Source of the DNA: Pseudomonas sp. ISL-84
Lineage (GTDB): Bacteria; Bacillota; Bacilli; Bacillales; Cytobacillaceae
Direction of reading: 5' to 3'
Assembly (NCBI GenBank): GCA_018613035.1
Contig: JAGGRA010000036.1
Span: 1-44,463, forward strand
DNA: 44,463 nucleotides
Shown: one piece after another, positions 16,296 to 25,679 of the stretch
Position numbering within the stretch: position 1 is the first letter of the stretch
Layout: the number at the start of each line of letters is the position of its first letter
Notes under the pieces: model-generated
Database searches by the model: none
Seen by the model: only the letters and a program-made list of their open reading frames with translations
What the model was told of the DNA's origin: nothing
Made by a program: the position numbers and the translations under genes

Positions 16296-17399
16296 CTATT
16301 TGACTGCCAATGCGCGCTTGCCCATAGCATTATAAATTTTAATAAACTTGTCTTTTGGCATTTTCACGTCTTTTTTGACTGCTTCGCTATCATTAAAATA
16401 AACATAGTCAGCATCCACTCCGGTTACAACAATACAGTGCAATGGAGTCGGGGCACTAATGGTTTTTCCCGCAGGCGTTTTCCAGCTTCTTTTATTAGGC
16501 ATTTCATGGCTGATCGTAAACCATGCCAGCACGGGGCTGCCTTGAGAAACATGCTTTTCTATTTCCGAAAAATCTTTTCCTGTCATATTCACTCCGCCTG
16601 GACGGTACTGATCCAGTAATTTTTTCAGTGGTCCCGGGTTTATCGTGTGGCCATTCCCAAAAGGAGTTCCAACAAACCCGATATCCGGATCTCCCCAAGT
16701 TTTAATAGATCCGTCTGTATTTCTCACTAACTCAGTTGAATCATAAGGCATTTGTTTCGCAAGAGTAGTTTTCCTGATATTTACACCGTAATATTTTAAC
16801 GCCATGGCTAGTGACGTCACTTCACAGCCGCTTGGCAATTCAGGCCGCTGTGCAATAAGCGGGACATTTAGCTTGGCTACTCGGGTGTCACTTATAGTCA
16901 CATATTCGCCGCTCACATAGCCTGAAGTGCCATTATATGAAATTTTATACCAGCCATTGCTTTCCTTATGTATAACGCTCAATACCGATCCATTCTTCAA
17001 GAGGCCGATTTTACTGTAATTCAATCCTGGACCCTTGCGGACATTCAAAGCGGTTGCATCCACCCGGTAGAGCTTATCATTCGTTTTCACGAATTGGCCG
17101 CTGACATAGCCTGTTTGGCCTTTGTATGTAATCTTGTACCACCCGTTATCCAGCCTCTGTATTACCTGAATACTGCTGCCTTGAGGCAAGCTTCCTACCC
17201 GTTCATAATCTGTTCCGGGTCCCAAACGGACATTAAGATTGGTTGCATCAACGATGTAAGTTGAAGAAGCTGCTTCTGCCATGCTTTGATTAGAACTTAA
17301 TGGAGCCAATGGTGAAAACACCCCTCCTGTCAAAATAGCAGCAGCAACTGATCCCTTTAATAGTGCCCTTTTTCCAGGCCGACCTTTCAATCTATTCAT
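16296..17399 (-). CDS. Secreted protein with two SH3b domains and a C39-like peptidase domain
   Basis: The 367-residue precursor has a basic N-terminus and a hydrophobic export signal ending about residue 40. Two tandem bacterial SH3 domains follow, each opening with VDAT-LNVR-GPG and closing with GYVSG; these usually bind cell-wall peptides. The last 180 residues form a Peptidase_C39_2 domain: the putative nucleophile is in LPSGCEVTS, the histidine in PLHCIVVTG and the third polar residue in YFNDS. It probably acts at the cell wall. ATG at 17399 has GGAGGAGAG upstream, so the longer open frame from 17417 is discarded. It is divergent from the phosphodiesterase gene. Confidence 0.87.
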   Translation of the reverse strand: MNRLKGRPGKRALLKGSVAAAILTGGVFSPLAPLSSNQSMAEAASSTYIVDATNLNVRLGPGTDYERVGSLPQGSSIQVIQRLDNGWYKITYKGQTGYVSGQFVKTNDKLYRVDATALNVRKGPGLNYSKIGLLKNGSVLSVIHKESNGWYKISYNGTSGYVSGEYVTISDTRVAKLNVPLIAQRPELPSGCEVTSLAMALKYYGVNIRKTTLAKQMPYDSTELVRNTDGSIKTWGDPDIGFVGTPFGNGHTINPGPLKKLLDQYRPGGVNMTGKDFSEIEKHVSQGSPVLAWFTISHEMPNKRSWKTPAGKTISAPTPLHCIVVTGVDADYVYFNDSEAVKKDVKMPKDKFIKIYNAMGKRALAVK

Positions 17400-17684
17400 A
17401 TTCTCTCCTCCAAACAATGTCGAATTTACGAACTATTTTAAAAATATAGGTTAAGATACAGCTAGTCTACCTCTTTGGGACTGGAAAAATTTTATTGAAT
17501 CTAAAGGATTAACTAGTTTCATAAATGCAGGAAAATCGGCATCCGAAGATACACCCTCTTTATTCAAAAAAATTGACATATGATGTGCATAGATGAAAGG
17601 GGATCATTCAACCTTTGTTTAAATGGGAGATTAATAGGGAATACACTCTTGTACCAATTTTCATACATCACGGAGGAAAACATA

Positions 17685-19601
17685 ATGAAAAAGCACTATT
17701 TTTATATAATCATTTTTTTTATTGGTTCCATTGTTTCTCCAGCTACAGGTTTTGCGTCACAAACTAAGGATCAGAATAACAAGGTTATTTTGATTTCCTT
17801 TGATGGTATGCGCAACGATCTGACAAAGAAATATGTGAAGGACGGTAACCTTCCTCATATCGAGTCTCTTATGAAAAATGGAGTAGCTGCCAAAGACTCC
17901 AAGACTGTTACCCCATCACTAACTGCTCCCTCCCATGCGGCAATTGCAACGGGTGCAGCTCCTTCCGAAACCGGCATGGTCAGCAATAAGTGGCAGGATC
18001 CACACAAGGAATTGGCAAACGGAGAGAGTGCCTTTCACCAGCCTCTTGATAAGAGCCCGCTTTGGAAGGAAGCCAAAAAGAACGGCAAAACAACAGCTAC
18101 TGTCCTGTTTCCCGGGTCAAACCCTAATGCCGGTTCGCAGGCAGATTACGCAGTCTATTACGGTGAAACTTGGGCAGAAAGCTCATTGGACAAGCTAAAC
18201 TTCATAATTACTGACGGCGGGAAACACACTGAAAAAAGCTTTAGTCCTATAAAAGAAGCGAAAATGAAGCTGTCCCTGCAAAAAGCCAAAAATAGAGAAA
18301 TCAATATTTTGGCAATGGACACAACAGATGATGGCAAAACAAATTATGACCGTTTTATTCTTTCACATAATCGTTCTGCTTCTCAGGATGATTCTGCAGT
18401 AAAAGCCAATGAATGGGGTTCCTTCCCTGTGAAGGTAGATCGCAAATCGGCAGGCTTCTGGTTTAAACTGAAGGCAGATCCAGCTCTCGAAAAGGCAAGC
18501 ATTTACCGGACGGCTGTCACTTCAGCCCTCATTAAAGGACCAGCAGGCTTCAAAGAAGAAATCAGCTCGGAATACGGTTTCTTTCCTGTCCAGGATGATA
18601 CAAAGGCTTTTAGGAAAGGCTGGATTTCAAGAGAGGAATATGAAGAAATCAGTTCCCGCTTTGCCAGCTGGACGACAGATGTCTCTCTTCATATAAAAGA
18701 AAAATACCAGCCCGACTTGCTGATGTTCTACGCACCGCAAATTGACCATGAATCACACCATTTCCTCCTGACAGATCCAAGACAGCCAGAATATACAGAG
18801 GAAAGGTCAAAGAAGCATATGAAATATATTGAATGGTCCTATAAGCTTGCTGATGACGTGGTCGGGAGAACAATGGACAGCTTAAATAAAAATGACCACC
18901 TGCTGATTGTTTCAGATCACGGAATGGAGCCAGTACACACGATCCTGGCCCCAAACACGTTATTAAAAGAAGCAGGCCACCTGAAGACCGATAAGGAAGG
19001 AAAGGTTGATGCAGAGAAATCAAAAGCTATCGCTGTTGCCAGCGGATCCGCTGCACAGATTTATATTAATAAAGACCTCTCTGAACCAGAAAAGGAAAAG
19101 GTAACCAGGGAAGTTGAAAATCTTTTTAGCACGTATCAAATAAAACCTGAGTTTAAAAAAGCAGCACTCAAGCAGTATTTTGTTGAAATGGGCGATACCC
19201 TCCTGCAAAAGCGCTTTAGCGACTTTGACCAAAAAACAAGGCAATTTTTCAATTATTTATTGCGCAAAAAGGAACATCCCTATCAAGTTGCCGATGGAAG
19301 TGAACAAGAAAAAGACCATCCCAACGAAGGCGAAATCCTCCTGCTTGGAGCCAAGGGCTTTATGATGGGCAGCGGGCTAACGAAAGCCGAACTTCCTGTA
19401 ATAGAGCTTGGCAGCCACGGAAGCGACCCTGATCGAAAAGAGCTTAAAGCGGTATTCATCGCCCAAGGTCCTTCGTTCAAAAAGGACGAAAAAACCGGTT
19501 CGATTACTACACTTGATATCGCCCCAACTGTGTATAAAATTTTAGGCATTCCTCGCCCTGACTTTCTTGAAGGTGAAGTGCCCGAGGATACTCTTAAATA
19601 A
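17685..19601 (+). CDS. Secreted alkaline-phosphatase-superfamily phosphodiesterase/nucleotide pyrophosphatase
   Basis: The 638-residue precursor has a signal peptide (about 1-24, ending TGFAS). The type I phosphodiesterase/nucleotide pyrophosphatase fold is shown by ISFDGMRND (first metal aspartate), VTPSLTAPSHAAIATG (nucleophile threonine in the loop), PQIDHESHH, IVSDHGMEP and a late GSHGSDP histidine. It should hydrolyse phosphodiesters or nucleotides outside the membrane. ATG at 17685 is chosen because CGGAGG precedes it; an upstream in-frame ATG at 17580 lacks a site and would bury the signal peptide. The 285-base divergent gap to the C39 gene has AT-rich promoter-like sequence but no box I can fix. 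Confidence 0.88.
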   Translation: MKKHYFYIIIFFIGSIVSPATGFASQTKDQNNKVILISFDGMRNDLTKKYVKDGNLPHIESLMKNGVAAKDSKTVTPSLTAPSHAAIATGAAPSETGMVSNKWQDPHKELANGESAFHQPLDKSPLWKEAKKNGKTTATVLFPGSNPNAGSQADYAVYYGETWAESSLDKLNFIITDGGKHTEKSFSPIKEAKMKLSLQKAKNREINILAMDTTDDGKTNYDRFILSHNRSASQDDSAVKANEWGSFPVKVDRKSAGFWFKLKADPALEKASIYRTAVTSALIKGPAGFKEEISSEYGFFPVQDDTKAFRKGWISREEYEEISSRFASWTTDVSLHIKEKYQPDLLMFYAPQIDHESHHFLLTDPRQPEYTEERSKKHMKYIEWSYKLADDVVGRTMDSLNKNDHLLIVSDHGMEPVHTILAPNTLLKEAGHLKTDKEGKVDAEKSKAIAVASGSAAQIYINKDLSEPEKEKVTREVENLFSTYQIKPEFKKAALKQYFVEMGDTLLQKRFSDFDQKTRQFFNYLLRKKEHPYQVADGSEQEKDHPNEGEILLLGAKGFMMGSGLTKAELPVIELGSHGSDPDRKELKAVFIAQGPSFKKDEKTGSITTLDIAPTVYKILGIPRPDFLEGEVPEDTLK

Positions 19602-19603
19602 GG

Positions 19604-19633
19604 AAAAGGCCTTGCGGAGATGCAGGGCCTTTT
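19604..19633 (+). terminator. Terminator after the phosphodiesterase gene
   Basis: AAAAGGCC and GGCCTTTT with inner TGC/GCA pairs, followed by T-rich sequence. It is similar in design to the terminator at 6746. Confidence 0.82.
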
Positions 19634-19790
19634 GTTGTTTATTTTCTTTAAATGTACATTTCAATCATTTAGATGCCGGACTCTTCTTTTGTCGCTGGGA
19701 TCCTCTCTTTACACGCAGTTTTCCTTCTTTTACTCGGTTCCCATTCTTCATAAAATAACCCATTCCACAAAGAGATAAGACACATCATAA

Positions 19791-21260
19791 CTATATGCTA
19801 TCGAGCTCCACCAGCACAGTGGTGCCTTCCCCAATTTGGCTTTCTATTCTCATCGAGCCATGGTGCTCCTGGATGATTTTATTGCTGACCGTGAGCCCAA
19901 GACCGATTCCCTTATCTTTTGTCGTGTAAAATGGTGTTCCAAGGTAGCTTAATAAATCTGCATGAATCCCTGGTCCTTCATCTGAAAAAGCAACTCTCAC
20001 ACGCTTATGATTTGTTCTTTCAACGCCAATACGGACATTTCCGCCATTAGGCATGGCTTCAATCGCGTTTTTCAGGAAGTTGACAAACACCTGCTTCAGC
20101 TGGTGAGGGGAACATAGTAACACGATGTTATCTTCAACATAGTCAAGCTGGATTTGAACATTATGAAGCAGAGCCTGCGGGTGTAGGACATTAATGGTGC
20201 TTTCCAGGATAGATATTAAATTTCCTTTCTCGAACTCGATCGCCTGGGGCTTAGCCAGCGACATAAATTCATTTACAATCATGTCAATTCTCTCAAGCTC
20301 TTCCATAATAATAGACAAGTAGTCATCCTGCTTTTCCTGGTTAACACTTGACTGGAGAAGTTTTGAAAACCCTTTCAATGAAGTGAGCGGATTTCGGATT
20401 TCATGGGCAACGCCCGCAGCCAGCTGGCCAATAATGGAAAGGCGATCCAGATTCCGCAGCGCAGCATCGTTATTGACCCTGTCGGTAATATTTCTGCCTA
20501 CTGCCACGAATAACTCATTTTCCCCTTCTTCATTTAAAATCGGAGAAATACTCGTCTCGACAAAAACAGTTTCGCCGCCGGATGTGAATAATTTCGTTTC
20601 GATCAGCTGAGGCTCACCGGTTTCCAATAGATTTTGAAACATCCAGTGAAATTTTTCTTTTTCCTCTGGCGGCATGACGTCACAGCAGTTTTTGCCAACG
20701 AGCTCCCTTGGAGAATAGCCCAAAACCTTTTCATGTGAAGGGGATGCATAAATAAGTGTTTGGTCCTTTTTAAAAACCTTAATCATATCTGTCGTATTTT
20801 TCGTAATTAAGTCATAGAGCTCCCTCGTTTTCCTTAACTCTCTTTCCATGCTTTTTAAATCAGTCATATCCCGGAAAATAGCGAGGACCGCTATGATTTT
20901 GCCCTTTGAGTTCCGGAAAGGAGAATAGGACACTGAAATATCCAAAACCGAGCCGTCCTGATGATAGCGCTGCGTCATTACATTGCTGTATACTTTTCCA
21001 AGCTTGACCAATTTTATAATATCCTTAACCTCGTTAGGATTTTGAAATTCTGTAAACTTTTTTCCGATTACTTCTTTTTCGGTATAGCCAAAAATCACCG
21101 TGTACATATGGTTTACTCTTATAAAACGGTTTTCCATATCAATTATGGCAACCCCATCTGCCGTACAATTCAGGAACAAATCTATTAATTCATCAGGATT
21201 GGAATAGATCGAATCACCATCATTCCCCAGAATCGGGAAACCTTTTATCAATGAGCTCAC
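19791..21260 (-). CDS. Soluble PAS histidine kinase of the sporulation-kinase type
   Basis: From the GTG at 21260 the protein has 489 residues and no membrane helices. PAS domain 1 spans about residues 25-135 (DGVAIIDMENRFIRVN) and PAS domain 2 about 150-260. The HisKA box, GVAHEIRNPLTSLKGF, places the phospho-acceptor at about H286, followed by a HATPase_c domain (FLKNAIEAM, DEGPGI, GIGLGLT). It is closely related in kinase core to the protein at 12277. The start is uncertain: an ATG at 21314 has no ribosome site, and a TTG at 21251 is also possible. No response regulator is adjacent, so phosphorelay input is likely. Confidence 0.87.
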   Translation of the reverse strand: MSSLIKGFPILGNDGDSIYSNPDELIDLFLNCTADGVAIIDMENRFIRVNHMYTVIFGYTEKEVIGKKFTEFQNPNEVKDIIKLVKLGKVYSNVMTQRYHQDGSVLDISVSYSPFRNSKGKIIAVLAIFRDMTDLKSMERELRKTRELYDLITKNTTDMIKVFKKDQTLIYASPSHEKVLGYSPRELVGKNCCDVMPPEEKEKFHWMFQNLLETGEPQLIETKLFTSGGETVFVETSISPILNEEGENELFVAVGRNITDRVNNDAALRNLDRLSIIGQLAAGVAHEIRNPLTSLKGFSKLLQSSVNQEKQDDYLSIIMEELERIDMIVNEFMSLAKPQAIEFEKGNLISILESTINVLHPQALLHNVQIQLDYVEDNIVLLCSPHQLKQVFVNFLKNAIEAMPNGGNVRIGVERTNHKRVRVAFSDEGPGIHADLLSYLGTPFYTTKDKGIGLGLTVSNKIIQEHHGSMRIESQIGEGTTVLVELDSI

Positions 21261-21490
21261 CCCATTTTCCGACTTTATTAAATCTATTTTACAGAATTTT
21301 ACGATAAAAAACATGAAAATCGTCGGAAAAACCTACATTTTTAAGAAGCCCAGGTTTCTTAAGGAAAAAACTCTGTGAAAATTGGAAGAGGTTAGGAGTA
21401 GAGTGGCAGAAAACAAAGAATCAAACTAGAAATCAGGACTATTCAACTACTTCTATACCCATTACCCTAATACTTTTTGCTATGCACAGT

Positions 21491-21522
21491 AAAAAAGGCA
21501 ACTCCCCTAGGGTTAGCTGCCT
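21491..21522 (-). terminator. Terminator of rlmCD
   Basis: On the minus strand GGCAGCTAACCC pairs imperfectly with GGGAGTTGCC, followed by TTTTTT. The stem starts inside the last codons of the gene. Confidence 0.8.
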
Positions 21523-22892
21523 TCTCTCCACTCAATTTTCGCAACCGCCTCACAATGCATAGTCTGCGGAAACATATCAACCGGCTGCACTTCAACAGTC
21601 TTGTATCCGCCGTCCTCCAGGATGCGCAGATCCCTCGCAAGCGTTCCGGGGTTGCAGGACACATAAACAACCTTCTTTGGCTTCATTCTTAGGATGGTTT
21701 GCAAAAGGGCTTCGTCACAGCCTTTTCTCGGCGGATCCACAACAAGTACATCCGCTGTATTGCCCTTTTTATACCAGTCGGGAATGACTTCTTCAGCTTT
21801 CCCAACTGCGAACCCGGCATTAGTAATTCCGTTTAGGGCTGCATTCCGCTTAGCATCCTCAATTGCTTCAGGTACGATTTCAACACCGAAAACCTCTTTG
21901 GCTTTCTGAGCCAAGAAAAGGGAAATCGTCCCGATTCCGCAATACGCATCGATTACCTTTTCTTCTCCGCTCAAGTTCGCATACTCCAGCGCTTTATCAT
22001 ATAATACCTTCGTTTGCTCAGGATTCACCTGATAAAAAGAGCGTGCAGAAATGGCAAATTTAATATTCCCGATGAAGTCATAGATGACTTCTTCTCCCCA
22101 CAAGACCCTAGTAACATCGCCCATGATTACGTTCGTCTTTTTTGTATTCACATTATGGACAACTGATTTAACACCTTGAACACTTCCGACAATCTCTTCC
22201 ACGATCTTCTGCTTATGAGGCAGCTCGTTCGTTCTCGTGACCAGCACAATCATCACTTCACCAGTAACAAGCCCGTAGCGCGTCATGACATGGCGGAGTT
22301 CACCTTTGTGCCTGCCTTCATCATAAGCACGAACACCGTATCGGCCGCAAATTTCCTTTACCTTCTGGACCACCTCATCATTTTTTTCCTGCTGAATGAG
22401 GCATTCTTTCATATCAATGATTTGGTGAGTACGCTGCTGGTAAAATCCGCCGATCAGCCCGCCTTCCTGCTCGCCAATCGGCACCTGTGCTTTATTGCGG
22501 TAGCGCCACGGATCCTTCATGCCTAGGACTGGATGAACCTTTATATTCTCAAGCTTGCCAATCCGGGTCAGCACATCCCTGACCTGCTTTTCTTTTGCAA
22601 GAAGCTGCCCCTCATAACTCAAATGCTGAAGCTGGCAGCCCCCGCATTCTTTATAGATCGGACATGGAGCCTCAACCCGGTATGGACTTTCTTCGTACGT
22701 TTCAATTAAACGGGCGAATCCGTACCCTTTGTTGACCTTAATAACCTTTACCTTTGCCTTTTCGCCGGGAAGCCCGTTTGGCACAAACAGCGGATAGCCG
22801 TCTACTTTGGCAACCCCCGCTCCCTCATGGGTCAAATCCTCAAAAGTAACATCTATATATTCATTTTTTTGAACTGGTAATGTTCTGTTCAT
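21513..22892 (-). CDS. rlmCD: 23S rRNA (uracil-5-)-methyltransferase RlmCD
   Basis: The 459-residue SAM-dependent methyltransferase makes 5-methyluridine in 23S rRNA; the B. subtilis orthologue YefA acts on two positions. It has an N-terminal TRAM domain (about 8-65), an iron-sulfur cysteine set (C77, C83, C86 in [10 protein letters not shown], plus C164), the SAM motif [16 protein letters not shown], a VVDPPRKG motif and the catalytic cysteine in [14 protein letters not shown] has AAGGAAG upstream. In B. subtilis it directly follows dgkB; here 337 bases separate them, filled by a phased repeat array and the dgkB terminator. Confidence 0.93.
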   Translation of the reverse strand: MNRTLPVQKNEYIDVTFEDLTHEGAGVAKVDGYPLFVPNGLPGEKAKVKVIKVNKGYGFARLIETYEESPYRVEAPCPIYKECGGCQLQHLSYEGQLLAKEKQVRDVLTRIGKLENIKVHPVLGMKDPWRYRNKAQVPIGEQEGGLIGGFYQQRTHQIIDMKECLIQQEKNDEVVQKVKEICGRYGVRAYDEGRHKGELRHVMTRYGLVTGEVMIVLVTRTNELPHKQKIVEEIVGSVQGVKSVVHNVNTKKTNVIMGDVTRVLWGEEVIYDFIGNIKFAISARSFYQVNPEQTKVLYDKALEYANLSGEEKVIDAYCGIGTISLFLAQKAKEVFGVEIVPEAIEDAKRNAALNGITNAGFAVGKAEEVIPDWYKKGNTADVLVVDPPRKGCDEALLQTILRMKPKKVVYVSCNPGTLARDLRILEDGGYKTVEVQPVDMFPQTMHCEAVAKIEWREGS

Positions 22893-23030
22893 TGTTTTCT
22901 TCCTTTTCAGCTTAATTCCGTGACCTTTTTGACTAGAGAGATTGTATCACAAAAGAGCAGTAAATACGAAATCGGATACTACCTATCGTTTGTGGAGGAC
23001 TTTTTTTGCCTCGCCAAGATCTTAGCAGGC

Positions 23031-23121
23031 CTATTTGCTAATTCAGATGTTCTATTTGCAGTCTCGCTAATCTATTTGCAAGTTCAGCGTTTTTATTTGC
23101 AGAATCCGCTGTTCTATTTGC
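23031..23121. repeat. Phased 20-21 bp degenerate repeat, word CTATTTGC
   Basis: CTATTTGC recurs at 23031, 23052, 23072, 23093 (TTATTTGC) and 23114, spacing 21, 20, 21 and 21. Sequence between copies varies. The array fills the middle of the gap between dgkB and rlmCD, upstream of the rlmCD start, so it could also affect expression. Confidence 0.72.
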
Positions 23122-23200
23122 AAGGAGTATTATGCTATTGAGCGTTCACAATTTCCCCCGCAGCCTGCCCCCACTCTTGCAATCCTCTTCTCCAAAAAAC

Positions 23201-23228
23201 AAAAAGTCCGCTCCAAAGAGCGGACTTC
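23201..23228 (-). terminator. Terminator of dgkB
   Basis: On the minus strand AAGTCCGCTC and GAGCGGACTT pair perfectly around TTTG, followed by T residues. Confidence 0.9.
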
Positions 23229-23229
23229 C

Positions 23230-24165
23230 TTATTCATGCGGACTTTCCCAATCTGTCGGGCGGTCTTCTTCACGGATCTGGTCAATTGGCACAAAAACTT
23301 CCAAATGCCTGTAGAGGTTGACGAATTCGGCTGGAAGCAGCCCGCCAAATTCGCCGTCCAGGTTAAGCTGGACTTTTTCTTTGGCTTGGACCTTAATCCG
23401 GTTTGCCTGAGTATAGATCACGTTCGGATCTTTGACATGCTCTCCGCGGACTGCCAGTGTAGCAATCCGTATAAAGTCGGCTAGATTGGTTTTCTTTAAT
23501 ATCAGCAGGGAGAACATCCCGTCATTGATGCTGGAATCAGGAGCAAGCTTTTCAAAGCCGCCTACTGAATTTGTTAGCCCCACAAGGAAAAGCATAACTT
23601 CCCCTTCAAACATTTTTCCATCAAACTCGATGCTCACTTCAGTTGAACGGATGGAAGGAAGCATTTCAATCCCTTTTAAATAGTAAGCAAGCTGGCCGAT
23701 CATTGTTTTTAGCTTGCTTGGCACTTCATAGGTCAGCTCTGTCAGCCTTCCGCCCCCGGCAATATTAATAAAATATTTTTCATTGATTCGGCCTATATCA
23801 ACTGGGATTGTATCCCCTTTGACAATGATATCAGCCGCCGCTTCTATATCCCTTGGAATATGAAGTGCCCGTGCGAAATCATTTGTGGTCCCGGTCGGGA
23901 TAATCCCAAGGCGCGGACGGTAATCCTGCTCGGCTAGCCCGTTTACAACTTCATTGATTGTACCGTCGCCGCCGGCTGCAATCACCAAATCAAAGCGGCG
24001 CTCAACAGCTGCCCGTGCTGCTTTGATCGCGTCCCCCTCGCAAGTTGTAGCATGGCAGGAGGTTTCATAGCCTGCCCCCTCCAGCTTTTGCAGAACCTCT
24101 GCCAAATGCCTTTTAAAAATTTCACGGCCTGAGGTTGGATTATAAATAATTCTTGCTCTTTTCAT
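23230..24165 (-). CDS. dgkB: Diacylglycerol kinase DgkB
   Basis: The 311-residue enzyme phosphorylates diacylglycerol to phosphatidic acid, recycling the lipid by-product of lipoteichoic acid synthesis. The DAGK catalytic motif AAGGDGTINEVV (GGDGT at 65-69) and the later GIIPTGTTNDFARAL motif are intact, as is the C-terminal LNLDGEFGG. The start has AGGATGA upstream. Its neighbour rlmCD matches the B. subtilis order dgkB-yefA, but upstream of it the gatCAB operon is almost 10 kb away instead of two genes away. Confidence 0.92.
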   Translation of the reverse strand: MKRARIIYNPTSGREIFKRHLAEVLQKLEGAGYETSCHATTCEGDAIKAARAAVERRFDLVIAAGGDGTINEVVNGLAEQDYRPRLGIIPTGTTNDFARALHIPRDIEAAADIIVKGDTIPVDIGRINEKYFINIAGGGRLTELTYEVPSKLKTMIGQLAYYLKGIEMLPSIRSTEVSIEFDGKMFEGEVMLFLVGLTNSVGGFEKLAPDSSINDGMFSLLILKKTNLADFIRIATLAVRGEHVKDPNVIYTQANRIKVQAKEKVQLNLDGEFGGLLPAEFVNLYRHLEVFVPIDQIREEDRPTDWESPHE

Positions 24166-24403
24166 AGCCCATCATCCTATTATTTAATCAACTTTGTCTT
24201 AATCCGTTTATATAATTCCATCTTTTTACATCATAGCGAATAGACATGCACTTAGCAATTTTTACGTTGCACTCCGGTTTCTATTCTATTCACTTCCGCC
24301 TGTTTTCACAAGTAGCAGATGGCACAAAAGAATTATACCCTCATCCGGGCAAAAAGTATCCTGATTAAGCATTATTTCTCAAAAGAATAATAGGCTATGC
24401 CCT

Positions 24404-25021
24404 TTAGACTTGTTTCAGATCCTTCAGGACAAGGCTTTTTACATAATCAATGACTGTTCTATATGGATATTCTTTATTTAAAACGCTATGAAGCATTGCA
24501 CCATCCATTATGGTCCAAAACATGCCGGCTACGTAATTCGGATCTGCATCCGGGCGGAATTCTCCTGCAGCCTGCCCTTCTTCCATAATATCGGTTATGA
24601 GTTTTAAAAAGAACTTCTTTCCTCTTTCATTCAAAATCCGATTTAAATTTTCATCCCTGGACGAATGTAATGTAAATTCGAGATGAACCACAATTTTATC
24701 CTTGCGTTCCTGGCTAAACGGGCTCATTTCCCTGTATAAATCAAAAAGATACTCAAGCTTTTCTTCAGCTGTAGATAGGTTGGAAATTCTCTCTACAAGC
24801 CTGGCATTCGTTGCTTCTGTCTGCTCGTTCATAAGCTCAAGATAAATATCCTCTTTGCTTTTAAAATAATTATAGATGGCGCCTTTGCTTATTCCCGAAT
24901 AGGCAACAATGTCATCAATCGTAGCAGCCTGGAAGCCCTTCCTGGCAAAGCAGGCAAGTGCGCCGGCAAGAATCTCTTTTTTCTTTTTCCGCTTATATTC
25001 CTCGGATACGATAGGCGTCAA
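24404..25021 (-). CDS. TetR-family transcriptional regulator
   Basis: The 205-residue protein has an N-terminal TetR helix-turn-helix (KEILAGALACFARKGF...GISKGAIYNYFKSKEDIY) and a variable helical ligand-binding C-terminus. Start is TTG at 25021 with GGGGGGA about 6 bases upstream. It sits next to dgkB where B. subtilis carries yerO (TetR) and the exporter gene swrC, yet no exporter is adjacent here. Orthology to YerO is not established. Its target is unknown; autoregulation from the 190-base upstream region is plausible. Confidence 0.88.
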   Translation of the reverse strand: MTPIVSEEYKRKKKKEILAGALACFARKGFQAATIDDIVAYSGISKGAIYNYFKSKEDIYLELMNEQTEATNARLVERISNLSTAEEKLEYLFDLYREMSPFSQERKDKIVVHLEFTLHSSRDENLNRILNERGKKFFLKLITDIMEEGQAAGEFRPDADPNYVAGMFWTIMDGAMLHSVLNKEYPYRTVIDYVKSLVLKDLKQV

Positions 25022-25083
25022 ATTTGTCCCCCCGTTGTAATTAAGTTAACTTTTTATTAAGTTTCTCATTCTCTTGTCCATGC

Positions 25084-25233
25084 TTACCTGAAGCTTTTAA
25101 ATTCATGGCGCAGAATGCCCATTATGTAATTGTCAAAGTATTCCCCATCATATAAAAGCTCTCCGCGGAATGCACCCTCACGGACAAACCCAACCTTTTC
25201 GTAAAATTTCTCATCCACAGAAACATTTTTTGT
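25084..25233 (-). pseudogene. C-terminal remnant of a GNAT acetyltransferase gene
   Basis: On the minus strand a frame ending in TAA at 25084 encodes about 49 residues that read as the end of a RimJ/RimL-type acetyltransferase: FYEKVGFVREGAFRGEL, then DGEYFDNYIMGILRHEF. The family has about 170 residues, so the acetyl-CoA site is gone. The frame has no start codon or ribosome site; it merges at its 5' side, in another reading frame, into the end of the small gene at 25211. A deletion joining the two is the simplest explanation. Confidence 0.7.
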
Positions 25234-25483
25234 TAAAGGAATCCTCTTTTAGGATTTCTTTTATATAAAGGTCGGCATGCTCCTTAGTAATTGCGGAATC
25301 TTCTTTTACCAAACCCGCTTCCAGCAAATCTTCTTTTATTTTATCGAGAAACAAATCCCTGATTGCTGCTGATCGGCAAGGCTGCATTTGGGCTGCCAAG
25401 TCCCAAATCCACTGCTCAAGATGGACGCTTTTGCTCTTTTTCTGCATTTCATACGGAACCTGCTTTCTTCCCACATTCCTCAC
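25211..25483 (-). CDS. Small unknown protein, probably with an altered C-terminus
   Basis: I do not recognise this 90-residue protein. It is basic at the start (GRKQVPYEMQKKSKSV) and then helical, with EQWIWDLAAQM and RDLFLDKIKEDLLEAG. GAGGAGTG precedes the ATG, so translation is likely. The last residues (KKCFCG) are read out of frame from the remnant acetyltransferase, so the original C-terminus, after about residue 84, may have been lost or replaced. Confidence 0.6.
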   Translation of the reverse strand: MRNVGRKQVPYEMQKKSKSVHLEQWIWDLAAQMQPCRSAAIRDLFLDKIKEDLLEAGLVKEDSAITKEHADLYIKEILKEDSFNKKCFCG

Positions 25484-25679
25484 TCCTCAAGACTATTATT
25501 TTAAAATAAACTGATTGGTCTTTTTTATTGTAAAATAATTATCTAGAATTTTCAATTATTTTAGAAGACAGCTCTGTTAAATTTGCATGTTGTTTTCCGC
25601 TCTGTCAACAGGGTGCAAATATCAGCAATGAGCATGAACAAAGCCAAAAAAAGAAAACTCCTAATTACTTATTAAGAGT

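Noticed and set aside
17417..17424. TGTCGAA as a Spo0A box upstream of the C39 gene
   Set aside because: A single 7-bp match is expected by chance, and it lies in the leader very near the ribosome site.
19665..19763. A possible 32-residue basic peptide on the minus strand (MGYFMKNGNRVKEG...)
   Set aside because: The composition is protein-like, but there is no properly spaced ribosome site and I recognise no family; ribosome profiling or conservation would be needed.
23031..23121. CRISPR array
   Set aside because: The repeated words are only 8-10 bp, degenerate, with 12-bp gaps, and there are no cas genes; the same holds for the other phased arrays.
24358..24403. ATTATT/AATAAT inverted repeat as a terminator of the TetR gene
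   Set aside because: The stem is short, all A-T, and lacks a T tail.
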